From Pseudomonadota bacterium (lineage in GTDB: Bacteria > Pseudomonadota > Gammaproteobacteria > Steroidobacterales > Steroidobacteraceae): a DNA stretch of 41,220 nt. Below, in pieces: positions 1-8,076 of this stretch (its first letter is position 1; each line of letters begins with the position of its first letter). The position numbers were made by a program, and so were the translations under genes. The stretch spans positions 1 through 41,220 of the forward strand of contig JAJYDK010000037.1 in NCBI GenBank assembly GCA_021777555.1, in the 5' to 3' direction. The notes beneath the pieces were generated by a model. The model saw only the letters and a list, made by a program, of their open reading frames with translations, searched no databases and had not been told where the DNA came from.

Positions 1-119
1 GCAAGCAGCTTTTTCAGCGGCTTCTTGATCGAGCCATCAAGAGCGTTCCACTCCTTCAGAGCCTCGGGGTGAAACAGCAGGCGGTATTTGTGCTTGGGCC
101 GCTGTTCAGAGCTCGTCAA
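1..119 (-). CDS. RelE/StbE-family toxin, N-terminal part (cut by window edge)
   Basis: Partial gene reading off the left end. The frame opens with TTG at 119-117, overlaps the antitoxin stop by 14 nt and translates to LTSSEQRPKHKYRLLFHPEA followed by LKEWNALDGSIKKPLKKLL. The pattern of a short strand, then ALKEWxxLD, then a basic helix is the usual beginning of RelE/StbE toxins, which are mRNA interferases in characterised members. The overlap with a StbD/YafN-like antitoxin supports the call. The start is uncertain because TTG is the only start codon seen before KYRLLF. The C-terminal catalytic residues lie outside the window, so activity cannot be judged. Confidence 0.7.
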   Translation of the reverse strand, partial: MTSSEQRPKHKYRLLFHPEALKEWNALDGSIKKPLKKLL

Positions 120-357
120 TATCGACCTCGATCGGCTCGGCACCATCGTTCATCCGGGTGCGCACCAGATTGAGCAACTCCCGATCGCCAAGTGCCTCGA
201 GCATGGCTTCCATGAGCGCCGGGTCCACCATATAAAACGCCGGCCTATTGTGGTTGAGTACCGCCACAGGGCGGTTTCCCGCCTCACGAAGTACCGCTGC
301 GGGGTTCTTCTTGAACTCCGACATGCTGATCGTCATATCGGTAAAGATGGCATGCAT
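106..357 (-). CDS. StbD/YafN-like (Phd/YefM superfamily) antitoxin
   Basis: An 83-residue protein. The N-terminus MHAIFTDMTISMSEFKKNPA, followed by an AVLNHNRPAFYMV stretch, is characteristic of StbD/YafN antitoxins: an N-terminal DNA-binding fold, then a C-terminal toxin-binding tail rich in acidic residues (EPIEVDIDEL). By family it should bind and neutralise the overlapping RelE/StbE toxin and repress its own promoter. GGAG lies 7 nt before the ATG. The gene is the first of a two-gene operon and lies in the small island beside tRNA-Lys. Confidence 0.85.
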   Translation of the reverse strand: MHAIFTDMTISMSEFKKNPAAVLREAGNRPVAVLNHNRPAFYMVDPALMEAMLEALGDRELLNLVRTRMNDGAEPIEVDIDEL

Positions 358-410
358 AATTAGGCTCCAAATTCGGGGCTAATTATAGATACGAATATCG
401 CGCCTTTCAA
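356..410 (-). promoter_or_regulatory. promoter and palindromic operator of the toxin-antitoxin pair
   Basis: On the minus strand a near-consensus sigma-70 promoter is visible: TTGAAA (410-405), a 17-bp spacer and TATAAT (387-382). An inverted repeat, ATAATTAG at 356-363 and CTAATTAT at 379-386, overlaps the -10 box and the start codon. This is where an autorepressing Phd-type antitoxin would be expected to bind. Sites are seen directly; binding is inferred. Confidence 0.65.
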
Positions 411-619
411 GGGTCGTTTCAGATGCGACAAACCCTTGAAGGCGCACGAGATGAGCGTATCAGTCCCCGAGCGAGCCCCTCGATGCGGGGCTTCCGGGAG
501 CCGTTCCGCCAAGCGGAGCCGAGCACTCAGTGCGGAGCGGAGATCCTGGCTTCTTCAGCAGGGCCCGCCACGATTGTTCTCGATGCCCATCGGCCCCCGC
601 AGCCGGCGCTCCGCCCTGC

Positions 620-759
620 GCCCGGCACGCGGCCCAGGCTTCCGCCTCCTTCCGGTTCGGGAATGTCGCCGACTGGGCCGCCCGGCCCTTTACTCGGACC
701 TGCGCACGATAGGAAACGTCCTTCGTGAGCGGCGAGACGATGCGCTGGATCGAAGCCAT
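620..759 (-). pseudogene. N-terminal fragment of a tyrosine recombinase (integrase)
   Basis: From an ATG at 759, with GAGG just upstream, the translation runs MASIQRIVSPLTKDVSYRAQ, VRVKGRAAQSATFPNRKEAE, AWAA. This matches the N-terminal arm-binding segment of phage-type integrases (strand pattern YRAQVRxKG ... TFxxxxEAExWA). After about position 625 the similarity ends and no core-binding or catalytic domain follows, so this is a remnant. It sits just beyond the 3' end of tRNA-Lys on the same strand, as integrase genes often do in tRNA-targeted islands. The region 411-620 holds no other recognisable gene. Confidence 0.6.
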
Positions 760-882
760 GTGCGCCTCGGTGCACTGCGTGCAGCGATGAGTAAGTCGCT
801 GCACGGGGTCTGCACCAAATAACGCAAACAGTGAAGCTCGCGAGCCCGGCATGCTCACAAGCTGCTGATGTTTAAGTTTAAT

Positions 883-958
883 TGGTGGGCCGTGTAGGGA
901 TCGAACCTACGACCAAGAGATTAAGAGTCTCCTGCTCTACCAGCTGAGCTAACGGCCC
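883..958 (-). tRNA. tRNA-Lys (anticodon CTT)
   Basis: The reverse complement folds as a complete cloverleaf. The acceptor GGGCCGT pairs with its 3' partner, the D arm has TAGCTCAGCTGGTAGAGCA, the anticodon loop is CTCTTAA with anticodon CTT, the T arm has GGTTCGATCC, and CCA is encoded at 885-883. It is the last of three tRNA genes on this strand (Arg, His, Lys). Its 3' end borders an integrase remnant and is a likely former attachment site. Confidence 0.95.
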
Positions 959-1001
959 ATATTGTGTCGCGCAAGCCGCCCGAGGCGCCTTCCGCCGGAT
1001 C

Positions 1002-1078
1002 TGGGGTGGACGATGGGACTCGAACCCACGACAACCGGGATCACAACCCGGGACTCTACCAGCTGAGCTACGTCCACC
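1002..1078 (-). tRNA. tRNA-His (anticodon GTG)
   Basis: The reverse complement gives a standard tRNA-His. It has the extra 5' G (-1) opposite discriminator C73, a D arm TAGCTCAGCTGGTAGAG, an anticodon loop with GTG (GGTTGTGATCC), a T arm GGGTTCGAGTCCC and an encoded CCA at 1004-1002. It lies between tRNA-Arg and tRNA-Lys on the same strand. Confidence 0.95.
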
Positions 1079-1158
1079 GTCGTCGAATCCACTCCCCCGC
1101 GAGCGAGCCGCCGAGCCGGCTCACCGGCGCAACGTCCGCTTCCGGCCGCTTTCGCGGC

Positions 1159-1235
1159 TGGCGTGCCCGGCAGGACTCGAACCTGCGACCACCGGCTTAG
1201 AAGGCCGGTGCTCTATCCAGCTGAGCTACGGGCAC
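1159..1235 (-). tRNA. tRNA-Arg (anticodon TCT)
   Basis: The reverse complement starts GTGCCCGTAGCTCAGCTGG. The anticodon stem-loop GGCCTTCTAAGCC carries anticodon TCT, the T arm is CAGGTTCGAGTCCTG, the discriminator is G and CCA is encoded. It is the first gene of the minus-strand tRNA cluster. Confidence 0.95.
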
Positions 1236-1416
1236 GCGGTTGCATCGCCCAATCGCCCGCACATTGGCGTCCGTGCCGTGCCACAAGACCTGCCGCACGG
1301 GGGCGCGCATGATACGGAACCGCCGGTGCCAGCGTCAATTTCTGATTGTGCGTAGCCCCTGTCCTGCCCCGGGAGACGATACTAGGCTCCCGCATTGGCA
1401 GGACTCGAGCGCATCG

Positions 1417-2106
1417 ATGTCTCCTCCCGACCACGCCGTCCCCGCCCCCTCCGGCACCGATACCCGCGAAATCGAATGGCAGCTGGCCGTCACCGACCTC
1501 GAGGTCGTGCGGCGCTGGCTTGCGGGGCACCGCAAGATCGGAGCGCTCCTCATCCGCCCCTGCCCCCGGCAGATTCTGCGCGACACCTACCTCGATACCG
1601 GCGACTGGCGCATGTTCTACGCCGGATTCGCGCTCAGGCTGCGCGAATCGGCCGAGGGCGCCGAGGCCACTCTGAAGAGCCTTCGCTCTGCGCGCAGCGA
1701 CGTCGCCGACCGGCGGGAAATCACGGAGCCACTGCCGGAGCCGGACGACTGGCTGCGCAAGGCCCGCGGACCGGTGGGAACGCGGGTCCGCGAGGTCGCC
1801 GACGGCGTGCCGCTCAAGGCCCTGTTCACCGTGCACACCACCCGGGAGCGGTTCGCCGTCCACAATCCCCTGCACCCCGCGGACATCGGGGAAATCGCGC
1901 TGGATGAGACGGAGTTCCGTTCCGCCGCGAATGCGCCCCTGGGGCGCCTTACGCGAGTCGAGGTGGAGGCTGCAGGACCGCCCCTGGCCGCGCTGGAGCG
2001 CCTCGTCGAGATCCTGCGCACCGAATGCGGCCTCGAGCCAACCACGGAGAGCAAGGTCGCCGTGGGCCTGCGCCTGGCGGGATTGGTGCCCCCGCCCCTC
2101 ATGTGA
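1417..2106 (+). CDS. CYTH-domain protein (triphosphatase-like)
   Basis: A 229-residue protein starting at the ATG MSPPDHAVPAP; the frame is open further upstream but only into low-complexity, non-conserved sequence. It shows the CYTH order: an N-terminal REIEWQLAV strand, DTYLDTGDW, the basic FALRLRES strand, an EITEPLPEPDDW loop, then EIALDETEF and RVEVEAAG. CYTH enzymes hydrolyse inorganic triphosphate or similar triphosphates in an acidic tunnel. The signature ExExK reads EIEWQ here, so the metal/phosphate-binding Lys is replaced. There is no C-terminal CHAD domain. It converges with emrB. Confidence 0.75.
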   Translation: MSPPDHAVPAPSGTDTREIEWQLAVTDLEVVRRWLAGHRKIGALLIRPCPRQILRDTYLDTGDWRMFYAGFALRLRESAEGAEATLKSLRSARSDVADRREITEPLPEPDDWLRKARGPVGTRVREVADGVPLKALFTVHTTRERFAVHNPLHPADIGEIALDETEFRSAANAPLGRLTRVEVEAAGPPLAALERLVEILRTECGLEPTTESKVAVGLRLAGLVPPPLM

Positions 2107-2124
2107 GCGCCCCACTCGGGCGCT
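2106..2124. terminator. hairpin between convergent genes
   Basis: AGCGCCC (2106-2112) pairs with GGGCGCT (2118-2124) around a 5-nt loop, directly after the CYTH stop and before the emrB stop on the other strand. There is no clear U-tract, so a bidirectional terminator is only suggested by position. Confidence 0.35.
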
Positions 2125-2136
2125 CCGGGACGCGCC

Positions 2137-3756
2137 TCAGTGCGCCCCGGCCGATACCTCGGCGCCGCTCGCACCCGCCTTGGCGGGCCGCGCAAACCAG
2201 ATCAGGAAGATCATCGCGACGAACAGGATGCCCGAGACGTAGAAGATATCGTCGGTGGACATCATGTAGGCCTGATTGTCGATCAGGTGATTGAGCAAGG
2301 CGTTGCCCTGCTGGGTCGTCAGTCCCTCCGCATGGAGCTGCGCCATCGCCTGCGCCGCCTGGGGATTCGAAACCAGCCGCTCAACCAGCTGCGCATGGTG
2401 CAGCGTGGCGCGCCTGTCCCACAGCGTGGTGGTGATGGAGGTCGCAAACGAGCCCGCGCTGATGCGGGCGAAATTGAGCAGCCCGGAAGCCGAGGGGATG
2501 CGCTCCGGGGCCAGCCCCGAAAACCCCAGGGTCAGCAGGGGGATGAAGAACGTCGCCAGCGCCGCGCCCTGAATCACCGTCGGCAGAAGTAAGGTATCGA
2601 CGTCCGCCTGGGTGGTGAAGTCCGCCCGCATGAACATCACCAGCGCAAATATGACGAACGAGGTCGTCACGAACCACCTGGGATCCACTCGATCGACCAG
2701 CCTGCCGACGAAGGGGGTGAGGAAGATCGCCAGCACACCGACCGGCGCGAGGATGACCCCGGCCAGGGTGGCGGTGTAGCCCATGTACTGCTGCAGCCAC
2801 AGCGGCAGCAGCACCACGTTGCCGAAGTACAGTCCGTAGCCGATCGACATCGCCACCGAGCTCACGAGGAAATTGCGCCCTTTGAACAGGCGCAGGTCCA
2901 CGACCGGGTGCTTGTCCGTCAGCTCCCAGACCAGGAACACGGCGAACGCGATCGCCGCCACGACGGCGAGCGTGACGATGACCGGCGAGCCGAACCAATC
3001 GAGATCCTTGCCCTTGTCGAGCAGGACCTGCAGCGCACCCACCCACAGGATCAGCAGTCCCAATCCCACCATGTCGATGGGCAGCCGCGCGGTGGCGGTC
3101 TCGCGACGCCGGTAAACGGACCAGGTCACCAGCGCGGCGATCACACCGACCGGCACGTTGATGTAGAAGATCCATGGCCAGGAAATGTTGTCCGTGATCC
3201 AGCCGCCGAGAACCGGCCCCACCACCGGCGCCACCAGCGTCGTCATGGACCACACGCCGAGCGCCGCGCCCGCCTTGGCCTTGGGGTAGCTCGAGAGCAA
3301 GAGCGCCTGCGACAGCGGAATCATGGGTCCCGCCACCAGGCCCTGCAGCGCACGAAACAGCACCAGCGCGCTGAAGGTCGGTGCCAGCCCGCACAGCATC
3401 GAGGTCAGCACGAACAGCAGCGTCGAGGCGGTGAACAGGCGCACCTGGCCCACGCGGCGGGTCAGCCAGCCGGTGAGCGGCATCGAGATCGCGTTCGCGA
3501 CCGCGAACGAGGTGATCACCCAGGTGCCCTGATCGGGCGAGACGCCGAGGTCACCGGCGATCGACGGGATCGACACGTTGGCGATTGACGTGTCGAGCAC
3601 ATTCATGAAGGTCGCTAGAGACAAGGCGATCGTTCCTAGAACGATCGCCGTGCCCTGAAGTGGAGGCAGCCCCGCGGGTGCTGCCGCCTGCAGCCGCGGC
3701 TCGACCGGAGTCGCGGCGACTGCTTGTTCCTCTGCCACAGCTCGCGCTCCGGTCAA
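2137..3756 (-). CDS. emrB: DHA2-family (EmrB/QacA) multidrug efflux transporter
   Basis: A 539-residue, highly hydrophobic protein of the size and pattern of 14-TM DHA2 major facilitator transporters. The first membrane segment carries the signature FMNVLDTSIANVSIPSIAGD. This is followed by DQGTWVITSFAVANAISMPL, and GWLTRRVGQVRLF matches the loop-2 motif A. By family it is an inner-membrane proton antiporter working with an EmrA-like adaptor to move toxic compounds out. Its ATG overlaps the emrA stop (ATGA at 3756-3753), so the two are translationally coupled. The C-terminus is cytoplasmic and short. Confidence 0.92.
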   Translation of the reverse strand: MTGARAVAEEQAVAATPVEPRLQAAAPAGLPPLQGTAIVLGTIALSLATFMNVLDTSIANVSIPSIAGDLGVSPDQGTWVITSFAVANAISMPLTGWLTRRVGQVRLFTASTLLFVLTSMLCGLAPTFSALVLFRALQGLVAGPMIPLSQALLLSSYPKAKAGAALGVWSMTTLVAPVVGPVLGGWITDNISWPWIFYINVPVGVIAALVTWSVYRRRETATARLPIDMVGLGLLILWVGALQVLLDKGKDLDWFGSPVIVTLAVVAAIAFAVFLVWELTDKHPVVDLRLFKGRNFLVSSVAMSIGYGLYFGNVVLLPLWLQQYMGYTATLAGVILAPVGVLAIFLTPFVGRLVDRVDPRWFVTTSFVIFALVMFMRADFTTQADVDTLLLPTVIQGAALATFFIPLLTLGFSGLAPERIPSASGLLNFARISAGSFATSITTTLWDRRATLHHAQLVERLVSNPQAAQAMAQLHAEGLTTQQGNALLNHLIDNQAYMMSTDDIFYVSGILFVAMIFLIWFARPAKAGASGAEVSAGAH

Positions 3757-5087
3757 TAGATCCAGCGATCGTTAGTGAGGGTCCGAGGCATCGTGACCAT
3801 GGGACCTCCCACGCCCTTGTCGGACACGACGCGCAGCGAAGGGCGGACCCCATCCGCAGGGGTCGCACGCGCATTCCGCGCGCCTTCCGAGCGTCCGACA
3901 GGCGATCCCGGGAAGCCAGGATCGTTCTGCGCGATGATCTCGTTCACCACCTGCTGCGCCTTCGCGTCGGCTGTGTGGAACACGCTGGTGGAGTCATCCT
4001 GACCCGCACTCGCCACCTCCGGCAGTCTCGGGGCGCCGTCATGGCGCACATCGACGTACGCCCGCATGGACAGCCCGACCTGCAGAGGATGCGCGGCCAA
4101 CTCCTTCGGATCGAGCGCAATGCGCACGGGCACGCGCTGCACGATCTTGATCCAGTTGCCCGTGGCATTCTGGGCCGGCAGGAGCGAGAACGCCGCGCCA
4201 GTCCCGGCCCCGAACCCGATCACATGACCGTGGAACACCACGCCACTGCCGTACAGGTCGGACGTCAACCGCACCGGCTGTCCCACCCGCATGTCCGCAA
4301 GCTGTGATTCCTTGAAATTGGCGTCGACCCAGACCTGGCTCAGCGGCACGACCGACATGAGCGGCGCACCCGGGGCCACCTGCTCACCGAGCTGAACATT
4401 GCGCTTGGCGACGAAGCCGGACACCGGTGCGGGCAACATCGTGCGGGCATAGGTCAGGTAGGCGGCGTGCACGGCCGCTGCCGCGGCTCGCACTGCGGGG
4501 TTGTTGGCGACGGTCGTGTCATCGACCCACGCGCGGTTCGCCGCGAGCTGCTGCTGTGCGGCGACCAAGGCGGCCTGCGCGCTCCTGACGGCATCCTGCG
4601 CATGCTGCAGATCCTCGCGGGAGATCGCACCGCTGCTCGCCAGATGCGCCCGGCGCTCATAATCGGCCTCCACCTGCGCGAGGGCGGTCCGGCGCACCTG
4701 CACGTTGGCCTGCAACGCATCGCTGGTCGCGAACAGGTTGCGCACCCGGCGCACCGTGCGGGCGAGCTGTGCCTCGCTCTGCTGCAATGCCACCTTGGCG
4801 TCGGTCGGGTCGAGGCGCACCAGGGGCTGCCCCGCCTGCACGAAGTCCGTATTGTTGACATCGATCGCCACCACCGTACCGGGGATCCGTGGCGTGATCT
4901 GCACGACGTTGCCGTTGACATACGCGTCGTCCGTGTAATCCACGTACCGCGCATAGCGCGTCCAATAGACACCGTACGCGGCGCCGGCGAGCAAGGTGAC
5001 CGCGAAAATTGCCGTCAGCCAGCGCGCCCTGGGCGTCCTCCAGAACGAACCGCTCGTCACCGCGCCCTTCTCTTCTCTGCCACTCAT
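3753..5087 (-). CDS. emrA: EmrA/HlyD-type membrane fusion (periplasmic adaptor) protein
   Basis: A 444-residue adaptor. A single N-terminal membrane helix (WLTAIFAVTLLAGAAYGVYW) is followed by YTDDAYVNGNVVQITPRIPG, the hallmark of EmrA. Then come a first half-lipoyl strand (GTVVAIDVNNTDFVQAGQPL), a long alpha-hairpin of about residues 95-200, the second half-lipoyl (APVSGFVAKRNVQLGEQV) and beta-barrel domains. The C-terminal ~60 residues are extended and low in conservation. ATG at 5087 is chosen because AGGAG lies 8 nt before it; an in-frame ATG at 5108 is possible. It forms an operon with emrB. Confidence 0.9.
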   Translation of the reverse strand: MSGREEKGAVTSGSFWRTPRARWLTAIFAVTLLAGAAYGVYWTRYARYVDYTDDAYVNGNVVQITPRIPGTVVAIDVNNTDFVQAGQPLVRLDPTDAKVALQQSEAQLARTVRRVRNLFATSDALQANVQVRRTALAQVEADYERRAHLASSGAISREDLQHAQDAVRSAQAALVAAQQQLAANRAWVDDTTVANNPAVRAAAAAVHAAYLTYARTMLPAPVSGFVAKRNVQLGEQVAPGAPLMSVVPLSQVWVDANFKESQLADMRVGQPVRLTSDLYGSGVVFHGHVIGFGAGTGAAFSLLPAQNATGNWIKIVQRVPVRIALDPKELAAHPLQVGLSMRAYVDVRHDGAPRLPEVASAGQDDSTSVFHTADAKAQQVVNEIIAQNDPGFPGSPVGRSEGARNARATPADGVRPSLRVVSDKGVGGPMVTMPRTLTNDRWIY

Positions 5088-5145
5088 GACCTGCACTCCT
5101 GGCGACATGCGCCTTACTCCCACTTCTGATTGCCCTGGCGATAGA

Positions 5146-5155
5146 TGCCTAGGCA
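5146..5155. promoter_or_regulatory. palindromic operator upstream of emrAB
   Basis: A perfect 10-bp palindrome, TGCCTAGGCA, lies about 60 nt before the emrA start, in the marR-emrA gap. The core TTGCCTAGGC recurs in the marR promoter (5707-5716). Shared sites at both genes are what a MarR autoregulator controlling a downstream pump would need. Binding is inferred. Confidence 0.6.
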
Positions 5156-5191
5156 ATCTTCGACCCAAAAAAACCCGCCATCCCCTCACCT

Positions 5192-5659
5192 TTACCCCGC
5201 GTTCTCGAGCATGCGGGAGAGGAATACTTTCAATTGCTGCGCTTCTTCCGGCGTGAATCCGCGCAGGAAGCGGTTCAGCACCGCCACCGAAACCTCGATC
5301 ATCTTCGGATAGGCTGCCTGCCCTGCCTCGGTGACCTCGAGGTAGATGAGCCTTCGGTCCTTCACGCAGCGGGCCCGGTGCACCAAGCCCTTGCTCTCCA
5401 GTCGATCGATCATCCGAGTCATCGCGCCGGCGTCGTACGAAAGCTCCTTGCACAGGTCCGATGCCGACTTCTTGCACCCTGCGCCCACGAGCCGCACGAC
5501 CACCACGAATTGCGCGGCGGTGACCCCCAAGGAGGAAAGGAAAGGATCCGCCGCCAGCGCCCGATCGAGCGCGGCGAGAATCTCTACTTTCACCCGGGTC
5601 ATCAGATAGCCGACGCTCTCGCGTGGCTGGTAGTTCTCGACGGAGTAGATATTCACCAA
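5192..5659 (-). CDS. MarR-family transcriptional regulator
   Basis: A 155-residue protein with a winged helix-turn-helix. KKSASDLCKELSYDAGAMTR forms the HTH, followed by MIDRLESKGLVHRARCVKDR as recognition helix and start of the wing, and RLIYLEVTEAG ends the wing. Flanking helices fit a MarR dimer. It probably represses emrAB, which starts 84-104 nt downstream on the same strand, and itself. The start is TTG (5659) or the adjacent GTG (5656); AGAGAG lies a few bases upstream. Ligands are unknown. Confidence 0.9.
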   Translation of the reverse strand: MVNIYSVENYQPRESVGYLMTRVKVEILAALDRALAADPFLSSLGVTAAQFVVVVRLVGAGCKKSASDLCKELSYDAGAMTRMIDRLESKGLVHRARCVKDRRLIYLEVTEAGQAAYPKMIEVSVAVLNRFLRGFTPEEAQQLKVFLSRMLENAG

Positions 5660-5699
5660 GGCTGCTCTCTGAACCCATCCCCCGGAAGGGGTAGCGCAG

Positions 5700-5732
5700 A
5701 CAATAGTTGCCTAGGCTGCCTTAGTCAAGGCA
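5700..5732 (-). promoter_or_regulatory. marR promoter with overlapping operators
   Basis: On the minus strand TTGACT (5728-5723), a 17-bp spacer and TATTGT (5705-5700) form a good sigma-70 promoter. The spacer holds GCCTAGGC, the same core as in front of emrA. A second inverted repeat, TGCCTT-AGTC-AAGGCA (5717-5732), covers the -35 box. A repressor bound here would block RNA polymerase. Confidence 0.65.
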
Positions 5733-5949
5733 GACTTTCCACCCATTCGAGAGAGGCGCGCCTCTCCTGCTCCGGCCGCGGGCTCGAGCTTGGGACCGGA
5801 TTCCGGCCCCAGCCTGAACCTGAGCCGGAGCGTGAGCCTCGATCGGCGTCCCATCCCTAGCGTGCACGAGGCACGCGCTCCAGGCAGGGTCGCTGACCCG
5901 AACTTGTCATAGTGAAGCGCGATGATGGGCGGGAAACGGAGTACGTCCC

Positions 5950-6192
5950 ATGAGCCCTGAGAACTCACCCAGCCGCTGGCACGCGGCCTTGTCGGCGGCC
6001 GCGCAAGGTACCCTGGCGGTCCGCTGGCGAAACACACTCAACGCCCTGCGCGCAGCGCAACTCGAGTACCGCTCGCTCTACTCGGCCGAGGCGATCGACA
6101 TTCAGGCACTGCGCAAGGCCGCCAAGCGGATCTACGACCTCGAGCAGCTGCGGACGGTGCTCGCCACCGAGCTCGGCGGCAAGCCCGCCTAG
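5950..6192 (+). CDS. small conserved-looking protein of unknown function
   Basis: An 80-residue protein with GGAG about 10 nt before the ATG. It is mostly helical and charged (RWRNTLNALRAAQLEYRSLY, KAAKRIYDLEQLRTVLATEL), with no signal peptide, no membrane segment and no recognised motif. It stands alone between the divergent marR and the convergent ggt. The clear ribosome site and coding-like composition support it as a gene, but its function cannot be stated. Confidence 0.55.
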   Translation: MSPENSPSRWHAALSAAAQGTLAVRWRNTLNALRAAQLEYRSLYSAEAIDIQALRKAAKRIYDLEQLRTVLATELGGKPA

Positions 6193-6243
6193 GAGCCCGC
6201 CAGACCCGGGTACGCCTGCGGCACCCGAGTCGGACAGGCTCCT
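6191..6243. terminator. nested hairpin between convergent genes
   Basis: AGGAGCC (6191-6197) pairs with GGCTCCT (6237-6243), enclosing a second imperfect stem (GACCCGGGT with ACCCGAGTC). It occupies nearly the whole gap between the convergent small gene and ggt. No U-tract is seen, so it is only a candidate bidirectional terminator. Confidence 0.35.
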
Positions 6244-6250
6244 GCTTCGC

Positions 6251-8020
6251 TCAGTATCCCGCGGCGAGGCCCGCCGGACGGCGGCGATCGTTCGCCCCCT
6301 CGAGCAAGTGAGTCCGGGGATTGACCAGGATGGCCTCATCCGCGCCCCAGGAGGGGATCATCTTGAATCGATAGCCCATCGTCTCCAGGCGCTTCTCGAC
6401 GGCCACGCTCATCAGGCCGGGCTCCGCGAACACCAGATCGGGGAGCCACTGCTGGTGCACACGCGGGGCGTTCACCGCCTGCTGCATGTTCATCCCGAAG
6501 TCGGCGACGTTGAGGAAGCTCTCGAGCGTCGTCGAAATGATGGTCGAGCCGCCGGGACTGCCGGTGACCATGAAGAGCTTCCCGCCCTTGAGCACGATGG
6601 TGGGCGCCATCGAGCTCAGCGGCCGCTTGCCCGGCTCGATCTGGTTGATCCTGCCCTGCACCAGCCCGAAGGAGTTCGGCACGCCGGGCTTTGAGGTGAA
6701 GTCATCCATCTCGTTGTTGAGGAAGAACCCCGTGTCGCCCGCGATCTGCCCGACACCGAACAGATAGTTGATCGTGTAAGTGACCGCAACCGCGTTGCCG
6801 TGGGCATCGACGATGGAATAGTTTGTCGTGTCAGTCCCTTCCGTCGACCCGAGGCTGCCCTTGATCTCGGAGGATGGCGTGGCCTTGTCCGCAAGGATCG
6901 TCGCCCGAAGCTTCGCCGCGTGAGGCGCCGAGAGGAGCTCATCGATCGGGTTGTGCACGAACGCCGGATCACCGAGGTAGGTATTGCGATCGGCGAAGGC
7001 GCGACGCTCGGCCTCCACCAGATAGTGCAGGCTCTCGACCGACCCGTAGCCCCACTTCGAGAAGGGATACGGCTCGATGATCTGCAGGATCTCGCAGATG
7101 GTCACACCACCCGAGCTCGGCGGCGGATCCGACAGCACCGTGTAGCCGTGGTAGCGGCACTCGATGGGCTTCGCCCACTGCACCGTGTAGTCGGCGAAAT
7201 CCTTCATCGAGAGGATGCCGTGGTGGGCCTGGCTCGCCGTCACGATGGCCCGCGCAATCGGTCCGCGGTAGAACGCGCGTGTCCCGTCATGCTCGATGAG
7301 CTCCAGCGTCCTGGCGAGCTGCGGCTGACGCAGGCGCTGCCCGGCGACATAGGGCTTGCCGTGGTCGAGGAAGATGGCCGCGACATTGGGATGTCCGGCA
7401 AAGCTCCAGGCGCGCGTATCGAGGACGTTGATGTCCCCCTGGTCGAGCACGAAGCCCTTGCGCGCGAGCTCGATGGCAGGCTGCATCACCTGCCTGAGGG
7501 TCATGGTGCCGTACTTCTTCAGCGCCGTATCGAGGCCCATAACCGTCCCCGGCACGCCCACGCCGAGAAAGGTCTTGGTGCTCAAGCCGGGCACCACATT
7601 GCCCTGGGTGTCCTGATACAGGGTGGGTGTGGCCCTGAGCGGCGCCTTCTCCCTGAAATCAAGGAAGATGGCATGGCCGTTCGCGAGATGAATCATCATG
7701 AAGCCGCCGCCGCCGATATTTCCGCAGCAGGGATTGACCACCGCCTGCGCGTAACCGACGGCAACGGCGGCATCGACGGCATTGCCGCCCTCCTTGAGGA
7801 TCCGTACCCCCACCTCGCTCGCCAGATGCTGATCCGATACCACCATGGCGTGCGGCGCGGTCACCGGACGCGCCTTGGCGAGCGCCGCCCGGGTCGTGGG
7901 TGGCGCGCTCGAATCGAGCGCCTGGCCCGGAATGATGGACTGCGAGGATGCGGCGCCGGCGGCGTAGGCCGCCGGCAGCGCCAGGAGCAGGGCGGCGGCC
8001 GCCACAAGATGTCTTTGCAT
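6251..8020 (-). CDS. ggt: gamma-glutamyltransferase precursor (glutathione hydrolase)
   Basis: A 589-residue Ntn-hydrolase precursor of normal family length. ATG at 8020 is chosen for its AGGA site and because it opens a Sec signal peptide (MQRHLVAAAALLLALPAAYA). The large subunit has EGGNAVDAAVAVGYAQAVVN and GGGGFMMIH. Autocleavage is expected before Thr398 in GTDTTNYSIVD, which becomes the nucleophile of the small subunit. The later GSPGGSTI supplies the oxyanion hole. The enzyme removes the gamma-glutamyl group of glutathione and related peptides in the periplasm. It follows the TonB receptor by 56 nt and probably shares its transcript. Confidence 0.93.
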   Translation of the reverse strand: MQRHLVAAAALLLALPAAYAAGAASSQSIIPGQALDSSAPPTTRAALAKARPVTAPHAMVVSDQHLASEVGVRILKEGGNAVDAAVAVGYAQAVVNPCCGNIGGGGFMMIHLANGHAIFLDFREKAPLRATPTLYQDTQGNVVPGLSTKTFLGVGVPGTVMGLDTALKKYGTMTLRQVMQPAIELARKGFVLDQGDINVLDTRAWSFAGHPNVAAIFLDHGKPYVAGQRLRQPQLARTLELIEHDGTRAFYRGPIARAIVTASQAHHGILSMKDFADYTVQWAKPIECRYHGYTVLSDPPPSSGGVTICEILQIIEPYPFSKWGYGSVESLHYLVEAERRAFADRNTYLGDPAFVHNPIDELLSAPHAAKLRATILADKATPSSEIKGSLGSTEGTDTTNYSIVDAHGNAVAVTYTINYLFGVGQIAGDTGFFLNNEMDDFTSKPGVPNSFGLVQGRINQIEPGKRPLSSMAPTIVLKGGKLFMVTGSPGGSTIISTTLESFLNVADFGMNMQQAVNAPRVHQQWLPDLVFAEPGLMSVAVEKRLETMGYRFKMIPSWGADEAILVNPRTHLLEGANDRRRPAGLAAGY

Positions 8021-8076
8021 TTCGATCGATCCTTTCGATGCGCCGGGGCGCGCGGTGTCAGAGATCCGGCCCCTCG

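Noticed and set aside
1213-2115. 300-residue minus-strand frame over the CYTH gene and tRNA-Arg
   Set aside because: Runs into a tRNA and is antisense to a conserved-domain protein.
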